The position numbers and the translations under genes were made by a program. A stretch of DNA of 5,922 bases from Clostridiales bacterium (lineage in GTDB: Bacteria; Bacillota; Clostridia; Christensenellales; Aristaeellaceae), in the NCBI GenBank assembly GCA_004557805.1, contig SFFS01000156.1, forward strand, positions 1 to 5,922, written 5' to 3'. Below, piece after piece: positions 1-5,922 of this stretch; positions within the stretch are counted from its first letter, which is position 1, and each line of letters opens with the position of its first letter. Below the pieces are notes generated by a model. It saw only the letters and a program-made list of their open reading frames with translations. It was not told the origin of the DNA and did no database searches.

Positions 1-19
1 AGAAAAACACGCACATCGA

Positions 20-56
20 CCCGTCCGCCCCGTCCGGAGCGGGCGGGTTTTCTCTT
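20..56 (+). terminator. Intrinsic terminator of an upstream gene outside the window
   Basis: A GC-rich hairpin pairs 24-30 with 41-47 (six G-C pairs plus a closing T-G pair) around a loop of about ten bases, and is followed by TTTTCTCTT. This is the layout of a Rho-independent terminator on the plus strand. The gene it would end lies before position 1. Its tail runs directly into the -35 box of the next promoter, so the boundary between the two transcription units is very compact. The stem is short and the T tract is interrupted by C, so strength is uncertain. Confidence 0.6.
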
Positions 57-83
57 GACAGGGAAATGACCGCACAGTATAAT
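55..83 (+). promoter_or_regulatory. Perfect-consensus sigma-70/sigma-A promoter for the VWA operon
   Basis: TTGACA at 55-60 and TATAAT at 78-83 are separated by exactly 17 bases, so all twelve consensus bases and the optimal spacing are present. Transcription would start near position 90, leaving a leader of about 28 bases before the ATG at 118. Ribosome binding site GGGAGGA lies at 104-110, seven bases before that ATG. Such an exact match is unlikely by chance in DNA this GC-rich. No operator-like repeat is seen around it, so strong constitutive expression is the simplest reading (inference). Confidence 0.85.
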
Positions 84-117
84 CAATGCGCAGCGAGCGC
101 CTCGGGAGGAAAAGAAG

Positions 118-864
118 ATGCTTCAGGTAAAGGCTGACGAGCGGGGACGGTTTACCGTCTCGGCTTTTGGGGAGGTCTGGTTCGACTGTCCGGCGAGAAT
201 CGCCGTGGACGCGAACGATACAAGGGATTGCGACGATTCGTTTGTGCCGGTTCTGGGCTTCGACGTGCGCCAGGCGGGCGAAAAGACGGTGTATACCTGG
301 CGCACGCACTCGAACCTTTGGGAGAGGAAGGAGTACGTGCTCGAGGCGGGCGGCGCAAGCCTGCTTTCCGTCTGCGAGGACGCTTCGCACCGCGCGGCTG
401 TGCTCGGCTTCGACGTGCATGACAGCAACCTGCCGCTGAAGGCAGATTTTCCCGTGCTGATTCAGAACCTGCTGGCATGGCTGCTGCCCGAACCGACGGC
501 GGAAATCGAAGGCGCGGCGTGCGGCGGAAGCGTGGCCGTTACGGCGGACGTGCGCAGCGTGAACGCGGCGGTCGTTACCCCCGGCGGCAGAACGGTTCCG
601 CTTGCGGGCGGCGTTTTCGACGATACGCAGGAAATCGGCGTGTATACGCTGCGCGAGACGTTCGCTTCCGGCGAAAGCCGCGAAACGCGCTTTGCGCTGC
701 ATGTTCCCGCCGCAGAGAGCGACACGCTGAACGTCGCGCAGGCGTCTGAGAACGCGCAGAAAGGCGCGGCGGGGCGCGGCTACCGCGAATGGACGCTTTG
801 GGCGCTGCTTGCGCTTTTCGCGCTGGCGCTTGTGGAATGGGAGGTGGGCCGCCGTGGGGCTTGA
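118..864 (+). CDS. BatA-like membrane protein, C-terminal part only (lacks BatA N-terminus and VWA domain)
   Basis: The 248-residue product matches the C-terminal third of bacterial BatA/VWA membrane proteins as I know that family. The marks are a segment resembling the family's 'AVLGFDLHDSDLPLxxxFPILxxNLLxWLLPE' region (here VLGFDVHDSNLPL near residues 95-107, then FPVLIQNLLAWLLPE), an Ig-like stretch with a 'V.TPGGRTV' strand, an AAESD motif, and one terminal membrane helix (about residues 226-242) followed by an Arg-Arg anchor. Normal relatives are roughly 550-650 residues and begin with two membrane helices and a VWA domain; none of that is present. The start is fixed by GGGAGGA at 104-110 and an in-frame TGA at 67-69. 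No signal peptide is visible, so export of the soluble part is unexplained. The first 40 or so codons use several less favoured codons (AGA, AGG, ACA, GTA). It overlaps the next gene by 11 bases. Function unknown: either a shortened working subunit or a remnant kept for translational coupling. Confidence 0.8.
   Translation: MLQVKADERGRFTVSAFGEVWFDCPARIAVDANDTRDCDDSFVPVLGFDVRQAGEKTVYTWRTHSNLWERKEYVLEAGGASLLSVCEDASHRAAVLGFDVHDSNLPLKADFPVLIQNLLAWLLPEPTAEIEGAACGGSVAVTADVRSVNAAVVTPGGRTVPLAGGVFDDTQEIGVYTLRETFASGESRETRFALHVPAAESDTLNVAQASENAQKGAAGRGYREWTLWALLALFALALVEWEVGRRGA
839..846 (+). promoter_or_regulatory. Ribosome binding site that selects the GTG start of the VWA gene
   Basis: GGGAGGTG at 839-846 lies inside the end of the preceding gene, seven bases before the GTG at 854. 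The in-frame ATG at 866 is 19 bases away, too far for efficient use, and the in-frame TTG at 809 has no comparable site. This supports 854 as the start and implies translational coupling between the two genes. Confidence 0.65.
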
Positions 865-3547
865 AATGGAACGACTTTGGGCGCTTGCGCTGATCCCCGT
901 GGGAGCGCTCGCCGTATGGTGGATCGACAGGCGCTATGCGCTTGGCAGGCCGACGCTCAAGCGCCGTGCGACGCGCGCGGCGCGGATTCTGCTGCTGACG
1001 GTGCTGGCGCTGGCCGTCGCTGCGCCGTCGGTGCTGCTCAGCTCCGGGCGGGCGGCGCGCTGGGTGCTGCTCGACGCGTCCGATTCGGCGAAGGAGCAGC
1101 GCGCCGCTGCGGAGACCCGCGTGGCGCGGGAGCTTGCGAACCTGCCCAAAGGCGAGACGGCGGGCGTGATCGCCTTTGGCGCGAACGCCATGGTGGAAAC
1201 GCCGCTGAGCGCGTCGCCTGCGTTTACCGGACTGCACGCGCAGGTGGGCGGCGAAGCGAGCGACCTCGACTCCGCGCTGCGGCTGGCCGCGGCGCTCACG
1301 CCCTCTGGAGCGGGCGGCATAACCGTTGTGACCGACGGCCGCGCAAGGGTTTCGCAGGCGACGATCGAAACCCTGCTTGCGCAGGGCGCGAAGGTAGACG
1401 CGCTGATCCTTGAAACCGCGCGGGGCGCGGATGCACAGGTGAGCGAACTGATCGTGCCCGCGCAGCTGCGCCAGGGGCAGAGCATTCCGATCACGGCCGT
1501 GCTCGACGCGAACGCCGAGATGACCGGCACGCTGGTGCTCTATCAGAACGGTGAACCGACCGCGACGCGCGAGGTGACGCTGAAAAAAGGCGAAAACCGT
1601 TTTGCGTTTTCGGATGAGGCGGCGAAAACCGGCGTGGTGACATACGAAGCGCGGTTCGTGGGCGAGGACGACGCGCAGCCGCGAAACAACAGTGCGGCGG
1701 CATATGTGCGCGTGCTGGGCGCGGCGGCTGTGGCGCTCATTACGGAAAACGACGCGGTGGCCGGGCTTTTCCGGGCTGCGGGAATGGCTGTGGAGACGCT
1801 TTCTCCCGGCGAAATGCCGCTGGCGGCGGAGGGGTATCTCGCCTATGACGCGATTATCCTGAACGATATCGACTACGATTCCGCAGCCGAAAAGCAGTGG
1901 CGCGCGCTCGATACGGCCGTGCGCACGCTCGGGCGCGGCCTTTGCGTGCTCGGCGGCGACAGCAGCTACGCGCTGGGCGGCTATCGGGGGACGCTGCTGG
2001 AAGAACTGCTGCCCGTTAAAATTGACGTGCGCGAAAAGCTGCGTATGCCCGCGCTGTCGCTGGTGATCTGCATCGATAAATCGGGCAGCATGACGGCGGG
2101 GCAGTACGGTTCCTCCCGCATCGAGGTGGCGAAGGAGGCCGCCATGAGCGCCGCCGAGGTGCTCAACGAACAGGACTTTATCGGCGTGATTGGCTTCGAC
2201 GAGGCCGCCAAGTGGGTTGTGCCGTTCCAGAACGCGACGGACGTGGCCGCGATTCAACAGCAGATCGGCACCCTGCGCGCCGACGGCGGCACGGCGTTTT
2301 ATTCCGCGCTGGAAGAAGCGTATCGGACGCTCCTTGCGGCGGATACGCCGCAAAAACACGTCATCTTCCTCTCCGACGGCCAGCCGGCCGATATGGGATT
2401 TGAGAACATTGTCGCGGCGATGCGCAAATCGGGCGTGACCGTGACGACGGTGGCCGTGGGCGCGGATGCGGATCAGCCGCTGATGCAGCGCATCGCGCAG
2501 CTGGGCGGAGGCCGCAATTACAGCGTGGGCGAGTTCGACAATATCCCGAAGATTTTCACGAAGGAGACGATGCTCGTCGGCGGAAGCTATGTGCAGAACC
2601 GCACCTTCACGCCCGTGATTACCGAAACGGGCAGCCTGACGAACTTCGCCGGTTTCCCGTCGCTCGACGGCTATCTGGCCTGCACCGAAAAGCCCACCGC
2701 CACCGTGTCGCTCGTGAGCGACATGGAGGATCCTATCCTTGCCTGGTGGAACGCCGGGGCGGGAAAGGTGCTTGCCTGGACGAGCGACGCGGAGGGAGCG
2801 TGGACGGGCGGCTTCCTGCAATGGGATGAAGCGCCCGCGTTTTTCGGCGGCATGGCCGCAAAGGTGATGTCCGGCGAAGAGCGCGAGGGGACGCTGGAAG
2901 CAGCTGTGAGCGGCGGAACGCTGCGCATTGCGTATACCGTTGAAACCGAAAGCGAACAGCCTGCGAAGACCGAGGTCAGCGTGATTGCGCCGGACGGAAC
3001 GGAAACGGCCGTCGCGCTGACGGAAACGGCTCCGGGGCGTTACGAAGGCCAGCTTGAAGCTACCGCCGAGGGCGCGTATGCGCTGCATGTGACGCAGACG
3101 AATGCGAATGGGGAGACGCTGCATACGCAGGAGGGCGGCGCGGTGCGCGGGTTCTCCGGAGAATACGATCTGCGCAGCGAACCCGACGGCAGCCTTGCGC
3201 AGCTGTGCGAGGCGACGGGCGGCCGCGTGCTGAGCGATGCGGATGGGTTCTGGCAGACCGCCGTGCGCGCAGCTTCTGCGAGGCGGCCGCTGCAGGGCGC
3301 GCTGTGCGTGCTCGCGCTGTGCCTGATGCTGCTGGATATCGCACTGCGCAAGCTGCCATGGGAAGAAGCGGCGGCGCGGCTGTTGAAACGGAAAGAAGAG
3401 GAGAAAGAAACGCCGCGGCCCGCGGCGCAGAAAGCGCCGGAAAAACCCAAAAAGGAAACGCGCGCCAAACACGAAACCATGGAGCGGGGCGCCCGGCAGA
3501 CGGCCAACGCGCTGCTTGACGCAAAGCGTGCACGGGAACGGAAATGA
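854..3547 (+). CDS. Large membrane-anchored protein: VWA, GATase-like, second VWA
   Basis: The 897-residue product starts at GTG 854 (ATG 866 is the alternative). Two N-terminal membrane helices (about 5-22 and 45-65) are joined by an Arg/Lys-rich loop, which predicts that the following domains lie outside the membrane. Domain order: a first VWA-like fold (about 68-195) with D74-A-S76-D-S78, S136 where Thr is usual, and D161 in VTDG; a beta-rich segment (195-290); a class I glutamine-amidotransferase-like fold (288-392) with CVLGGDSSYALGGY, where Asp or Ser stands in place of the nucleophile Cys, so probably non-catalytic; a second VWA (400-560) with complete MIDAS metal site D408-K-S410-G-S412, T480 and D508; an Ig-like region (686-750); a third helix (about 812-832); and a tail of about 60 residues rich in Lys, Arg and Glu, predicted cytoplasmic. 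This architecture is known in MoxR/BatA-type clusters. Its biological role is unsettled; metal-dependent protein binding at the envelope is inference. Confidence 0.88.
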   Translation: MGLEMERLWALALIPVGALAVWWIDRRYALGRPTLKRRATRAARILLLTVLALAVAAPSVLLSSGRAARWVLLDASDSAKEQRAAAETRVARELANLPKGETAGVIAFGANAMVETPLSASPAFTGLHAQVGGEASDLDSALRLAAALTPSGAGGITVVTDGRARVSQATIETLLAQGAKVDALILETARGADAQVSELIVPAQLRQGQSIPITAVLDANAEMTGTLVLYQNGEPTATREVTLKKGENRFAFSDEAAKTGVVTYEARFVGEDDAQPRNNSAAAYVRVLGAAAVALITENDAVAGLFRAAGMAVETLSPGEMPLAAEGYLAYDAIILNDIDYDSAAEKQWRALDTAVRTLGRGLCVLGGDSSYALGGYRGTLLEELLPVKIDVREKLRMPALSLVICIDKSGSMTAGQYGSSRIEVAKEAAMSAAEVLNEQDFIGVIGFDEAAKWVVPFQNATDVAAIQQQIGTLRADGGTAFYSALEEAYRTLLAADTPQKHVIFLSDGQPADMGFENIVAAMRKSGVTVTTVAVGADADQPLMQRIAQLGGGRNYSVGEFDNIPKIFTKETMLVGGSYVQNRTFTPVITETGSLTNFAGFPSLDGYLACTEKPTATVSLVSDMEDPILAWWNAGAGKVLAWTSDAEGAWTGGFLQWDEAPAFFGGMAAKVMSGEEREGTLEAAVSGGTLRIAYTVETESEQPAKTEVSVIAPDGTETAVALTETAPGRYEGQLEATAEGAYALHVTQTNANGETLHTQEGGAVRGFSGEYDLRSEPDGSLAQLCEATGGRVLSDADGFWQTAVRAASARRPLQGALCVLALCLMLLDIALRKLPWEEAAARLLKRKEEEKETPRPAAQKAPEKPKKETRAKHETMERGARQTANALLDAKRARERK

Positions 3548-3551
3548 CAAA

Positions 3552-3585
3552 AAAACGGAACCCGACGGGAATCGGGTTCCGTTTT
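3552..3585. terminator. Bidirectional intrinsic terminator between convergent operons
   Basis: A perfect inverted repeat pairs 3552-3565 with 3572-3585 (14 base pairs, six-base loop). The core ACGGAACCCGA pairs with TCGGGTTCCGT. On the plus strand the stem ends in TTTTC. On the minus strand the run of seven A at 3549-3555 reads as seven T, a stronger tail. The VWA gene stop is at 3545-3547 and the ATPase stop at 3600-3602, so both converging operons end within about 15 bases of it. Termination is probably more efficient for the minus-strand ABC operon. Confidence 0.9.
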
Positions 3586-3599
3586 CGTATAGGCGTTCT

Positions 3600-4373
3600 T
3601 CAGTTGCCGCATTCGATGCTGATTTCGTTGAACAGGCCGAGCACGTCGTCGAGCTTCAGGGCGGCCTTTTCTTCGCCCGACTTATCGAGCACAATATGTC
3701 CCTCGTGCAGCATCAGCAGCCGGTCGCCGTATTCGAGCGCGTAGCGCAGGTTGTGCGTGACCATGAGCGTCGTCAGGCCCTTTTCGCGCACGAGCTTTCC
3801 CGTCAGCTGCATGATGATCTCCGCCGTCTTCGGATCGAGCGCGGCGGTGTGCTCGTCGAGGATCAGGAACTCGATCGGCGTGAGCGTGGCCATCAAAAGC
3901 GCCATGGCCTGCCGCTGACCGCCGCTGAGCGAGGAAACGGGAACGTGCAGCTTGTCTTCCAGCCCAAGTCCGAGGCTGCTGAGCAGCTCGCGGTAATACT
4001 CCACGCGCTTGCGGTTCACGCCGGGCGTGATGTTGTAGGGCTTGTTTTTGTTGTCGGCCATGGCCATGTTTTCCAGGATGGTCATCGTGCCGCAGGTGCC
4101 CATGGCAGGGTTCTGGTAAACGCGGCCGATGTTGCGGTAACGCTTATGCTCGCGCATTTTGGTGATGTCCTGTCCGCCGATGAGGATGCCGCCCTCGTCC
4201 ACGGGGATGGAGCCGCAGACGATGTTGAGCATCGTCGTCTTGCCGCTGCCGTTGGAGCCGACGACGCTGACGAACTGCCCGTCCGGAATGGTCAGGCTGA
4301 AATGGCGGAAAAGGCAGTTTTCATTGACGGTGCCGGGGGAATAGACCTTGCTGACGTTTCGAAGCTCAAGCAT
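3600..4373 (-). CDS. ABC importer ATPase, TrpZ-like (COG1101 type)
   Basis: This 257-residue protein is the ATP-hydrolysing subunit of an ABC importer, acting on the cytoplasmic face of the membrane. All motor motifs are visible: Walker A GSNGSGKT (39-46), Q-loop Q87, signature LSGGQ (149-153), Walker B FLILDE ending at D173-E174, D-loop AALD (177-180) and switch His H207. The form DEHTAALDP and the long 'YNITPGVNRKRVEYYRELL' segment are typical of the family paired with COG4120 permeases and TrpX-like binding proteins; some members have been linked to tryptophan or related solutes, but the substrate here cannot be read from the sequence. It is the second gene of the operon. Its ATG lies inside the last codons of the permease (8-base overlap), with AAGGTG at 4381-4386 as ribosome binding site, so translation is likely coupled. 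Length and motifs indicate an intact gene. Confidence 0.93.
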   Translation of the reverse strand: MLELRNVSKVYSPGTVNENCLFRHFSLTIPDGQFVSVVGSNGSGKTTMLNIVCGSIPVDEGGILIGGQDITKMREHKRYRNIGRVYQNPAMGTCGTMTILENMAMADNKNKPYNITPGVNRKRVEYYRELLSSLGLGLEDKLHVPVSSLSGGQRQAMALLMATLTPIEFLILDEHTAALDPKTAEIIMQLTGKLVREKGLTTLMVTHNLRYALEYGDRLLMLHEGHIVLDKSGEEKAALKLDDVLGLFNEISIECGN

Positions 4374-5247
4374 TGAATTTCACCTTCTTCCGGCGCGCGC
4401 CGCCCAGCACGAGAATGAGCAGGAACAGAACGGCCGTGACCAGCTTCAGATCCTGCGGCACAAGGCCCAGCGAGAGCGCGAGCGCCACGCACGCTTTATA
4501 GATGATGCTGCCGACGATGGCGGCGGTGGAGCTGTTGACCTTCTGGCGGTTGGTGAAGATGCGGGTGCCGATGATGACGGCCGCCAGGCCGAAGACCATT
4601 GCGCCCGTGCCCATCGAAATTTCAAACACGCGGTTTTTCTGCGCCATAACCGCGCCCGCCAGCGCGACCAGCGCATTGGCGATTGCCAGGCCTTCGATTT
4701 TGACGGTGCCGCTGTCGCGGGCAAGGGTGGTAACCACGGCGTGATTGTCGCCCACGGCGCGCAGCAGGAACCCGGCTTTGGTGTTCATGAACAGATCGAG
4801 CAGGATTTTAACGACAAGCACGATCGCCAGCACCACGATCACCTTTGAATACGGCTGCAAAAACGCCGGGAAGCTGTCGACGAACGCGTTGTCGAAGATT
4901 GTATCCATGTTGAAAAACGGAAGATTCGCGCGGCCTGCGATGCGCAGGTTGATCGAATACAGGCCCGTCATGGTGATGATGCCGCTGAGAAGATCGCGCA
5001 CGCGGCACTTGACGTGAATCAGGCCGGTTACAAGTCCGGCCGCAGCGCCGGCAAGCATCGCCGCCAGCAGCGTCAGCGCCGGGTTTATGCCCTTCACCGT
5101 CAGGATGGCCGTGACAGCCGCTCCCAGCGGGAACGAGGAATCGACCGTCAGGTCCGGAAAATCCAGCACGCGGTAGGTGATCAGCACGCCCAGCGCGAGG
5201 ATTGCGTAAATCAGGCCTTCCTCAAGAATACCGATGAAAATACCCAT
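4366..5247 (-). CDS. ABC importer permease, TrpY-like (COG4120, BPD_transp_2 family)
   Basis: This 293-residue integral membrane protein forms the translocation path of the importer whose ATPase follows it. About nine hydrophobic helices can be seen, beginning with GLIYAILALGVLITYRV. Family marks are LDFPDLTVDSSFPLGAAVTA near the N-terminus and LLSGIITMTGLYSINLRIAG near residues 86-105, both characteristic of this permease group and related to the LivH/LivM fold. Two tandem ATG codons lie at 5250-5248 and 5247-5245. GGAGG at 5255-5259 is four bases from the first and seven from the second, so I chose 5247; the other choice adds one Met. The reading frame stays open far upstream to 5814, but that part runs antisense through the mutase gene and lacks family similarity. 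It is the first gene of its operon. No binding-protein gene precedes it, although relatives usually have one there. The substrate is unknown. Confidence 0.92.
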   Translation of the reverse strand: MGIFIGILEEGLIYAILALGVLITYRVLDFPDLTVDSSFPLGAAVTAILTVKGINPALTLLAAMLAGAAAGLVTGLIHVKCRVRDLLSGIITMTGLYSINLRIAGRANLPFFNMDTIFDNAFVDSFPAFLQPYSKVIVVLAIVLVVKILLDLFMNTKAGFLLRAVGDNHAVVTTLARDSGTVKIEGLAIANALVALAGAVMAQKNRVFEISMGTGAMVFGLAAVIIGTRIFTNRQKVNSSTAAIVGSIIYKACVALALSLGLVPQDLKLVTAVLFLLILVLGGARRKKVKFNA

Positions 5248-5254
5248 CATATCG

Positions 5255-5259
5255 CCTCC
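5255..5259 (-). promoter_or_regulatory. Ribosome binding site choosing between tandem ATG codons of the permease
   Basis: Minus-strand GGAGG lies four bases before the first ATG (5250) and seven before the second (5247). The wider spacing is closer to the usual optimum, so the second Met is the likelier start. The difference is a single residue. Confidence 0.7.
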
Positions 5260-5275
5260 AATTCTTTTGCGGCGG

Positions 5276-5293
5276 TAAGTATAGCTAAGTATA
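5276..5293. repeat. Ten-base-spaced direct repeat over the permease -10 region
   Basis: TAAGTATA occurs at 5276-5283 and again at 5286-5293, one helical turn apart. Read on the minus strand each copy contains TATACT, so the repeat gives two possible -10 boxes or an operator covering the start of transcription. The rest of the surrounding DNA is GC-rich, so this AT-rich pair stands out. Confidence 0.5.
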
Positions 5294-5316
5294 CAACCGC
5301 AGGAAAAACAATGCAA
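5288..5316 (-). promoter_or_regulatory. Likely promoter of the ABC importer operon
   Basis: On the minus strand TTGCAT (5316-5311) and TATACT (5293-5288) are spaced by 17 bases. The -10 box matches five of six consensus bases; the -35 box matches only TTG. Transcription would start near 5281, leaving a leader of about 30 bases, too short for a riboswitch. A second TATACT at 5283-5278 lacks a good -35 partner. Confidence 0.55.
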
Positions 5317-5345
5317 GCCAAAACGGCGGGGGAACGGCTCCGCAG

Positions 5346-5368
5346 GAAAACGCGCATCGAAAACGCGC
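5346..5368. repeat. Short direct repeat in the divergent intergenic region
   Basis: GAAAACGCGC occurs at 5346-5355 and at 5359-5368, with a three-base gap. It lies between the divergent permease and mutase genes. It could be a regulator-binding pair, but a ten-base repeat of this composition may also arise by chance in GC-rich DNA. Confidence 0.35.
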
Positions 5369-5402
5369 GGGAAACAGGGAAATCTGAATTCATGGCGAAA
5401 TA

Positions 5403-5438
5403 TTCCTTTGCGCCGGTAAGAATGGCGCAGCGAAGGAA
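5403..5438. other. Bulged hairpin in the presumed 5' leader of the mutase gene
   Basis: 5403-5408 pairs with 5433-5438 and 5409-5414 pairs with 5424-5429, giving twelve base pairs with a three-base bulge (5430-5432) and a nine-base loop. On the plus strand it is followed by A residues rather than T, and on the minus strand only by TATTTC, so it is not a convincing terminator on either strand. It may be a leader structure or a protein-binding site. No clear sigma-70 promoter for the mutase gene was found in 5251-5508; apart from the features listed here I see nothing else in this stretch. Confidence 0.35.
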
Positions 5439-5508
5439 AAAACGCGGATGCACGGCGCGAACCGGCGCGCACGGCGGATCGCGATTTACGGAAGGAGAGG
5501 CATAAAGC

Positions 5509-5922
5509 ATGATCAGCTTTGGTACGGGCGGCTGGCGCGCCATTATCGGGGACGAGTTTACGCGCGAGAATATTCAGCGCGTAGCGCTGGCGATGTGCCG
5601 CCGGATGAAACGGGAGAACGCGGCGGAGAAGGGCATCTGCATCGGGTATGATTACCGTTTTCTCAGCCGCGAGAGCGCCATTTGGTTCTCCGAGGTGATG
5701 GCGGCCGAGGGCGTGAAGCTGTATTTTATCAATCTGGCCGCGCCGACGCCGCAGATTATGTTTACTGTGGCGCATATGGAGCTGCCCTATGGCGCCGCGA
5801 TAACGGCGAGCCATAACCCGGCCGTTTATAACGGCATCAAACTGTTCACGCAGGGCGGCCGCGACGCCGTGAAGGAGATTACCGACGTGATCGCCGGGGA
5901 AGCGAACGCGCTGGATGCGAGA
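5509..5922 (+). CDS. Phosphoglucomutase/phosphomannomutase family protein, N-terminal part (runs off the window)
   Basis: The first 138 residues of an alpha-D-phosphohexomutase are present; the family is usually about 450-570 residues, so most of the gene lies beyond 5922. These cytoplasmic enzymes interconvert hexose 1- and 6-phosphates through a phosphoserine. The start MISFGTGGWRAIIGDEF is the family's N-terminal substrate-phosphate loop, with GTGGWR in place of the more common GTDGWR. The active-site loop TASHNP carries the predicted phosphoserine S101. GYDYRFLSRES (about residues 47-57) matches the conserved 'GYDxRxxS' segment. The start at ATG 5509 is supported by AAGGAGAGG at 5492-5500, eight bases upstream. 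It is transcribed divergently from the ABC operon and has no visible functional link to it. Substrate preference (glucose, mannose or glucosamine phosphate) depends on later loops and cannot be judged here. Confidence 0.92.
   Translation, partial: MISFGTGGWRAIIGDEFTRENIQRVALAMCRRMKRENAAEKGICIGYDYRFLSRESAIWFSEVMAAEGVKLYFINLAAPTPQIMFTVAHMELPYGAAITASHNPAVYNGIKLFTQGGRDAVKEITDVIAGEANALDAR

Noticed and set aside
3..143. Open third frame at the left edge that could be the end of an upstream gene
   Set aside because: It passes through the terminator hairpin, the consensus promoter and the ribosome binding site, so it is more likely chance openness. It shows no recognisable motif.
809..853. Earlier TTG start for the VWA protein
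   Set aside because: It has no good ribosome binding site, adds a basic, Trp-rich stretch not expected before the first helix, and would deepen the overlap with the previous gene. GTG 854 has GGGAGGTG seven bases upstream.
575..3550. Very long minus-strand open frame (991 codons) opposite the VWA gene
   Set aside because: It is the antisense shadow of a GC-rich gene. The translation is dominated by Arg, His, Ala and Pro with no recognisable domain, while the plus-strand frame has clear VWA motifs.
3516..4376. Plus-strand open frame of 286 codons opposite the ABC ATPase
   Set aside because: The minus strand carries all ABC motifs in order, and the plus-strand frame would run through the terminator hairpin. 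It has no family resemblance.
5251..5508. Riboswitch or T-box in the ABC operon leader
   Set aside because: The predicted minus-strand leader is only about 30 bases, with no room for an aptamer, and no conserved T-box or riboswitch core was seen.
5251..5814. N-terminal extension of the permease frame
   Set aside because: It is antisense to the mutase gene, is Arg/Pro-rich, and lies upstream of the GGAGG-ATGATG start that matches the family's normal N-terminus.

Overview
This window comes from a GC-rich bacterium whose genes favour G- or C-ending codons. The strong GGAGG-type ribosome binding sites, the LivH/TrpY-type ABC importer and the clostridial-looking phosphohexomutase suggest a high-GC Bacillota (Clostridia-like, perhaps an uncultured gut lineage). 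This placement is inference from protein flavour; no rRNA or marker gene is present.

Layout. Positions 1-117 hold a factor-independent terminator for an unseen upstream gene, followed immediately by a perfect consensus sigma-70 type promoter and a good ribosome binding site. A two-gene plus-strand operon follows. The first gene (118-864) encodes only the C-terminal part of a BatA-like membrane protein. The second (854-3547, GTG start, 11-base overlap) encodes a large membrane-anchored protein with two von Willebrand factor A (VWA) domains around a non-catalytic glutamine-amidotransferase-like domain. A perfect hairpin with A and T flanks at 3552-3585 separates this operon from a converging minus-strand operon and probably ends both. 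The minus-strand operon encodes an ABC importer of the uncharacterised COG4120/COG1101 type (TrpY/TrpZ-like): a permease (4366-5247) and an ATPase (3600-4373), overlapping by 8 bases. No substrate-binding protein gene is present. A 258-base divergent intergenic region holds the likely permease promoter, two short direct repeats and a bulged hairpin. It leads into a plus-strand phosphoglucomutase/phosphomannomutase gene (5509 onward) that runs off the window.

How the genes work together. The two VWA-operon genes look like the tail of the widespread MoxR-DUF58-BatA-VWA envelope cluster, but here transcription appears to restart inside or after a shortened BatA-like gene. The ABC genes would form the membrane and motor parts of one importer and need a binding protein encoded elsewhere. 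The mutase is an independent carbohydrate gene.

I see no phage, IS, CRISPR, tRNA or rRNA feature and no convincing undescribed system. The most unusual item is the N-terminally shortened BatA-like gene with its own consensus promoter.
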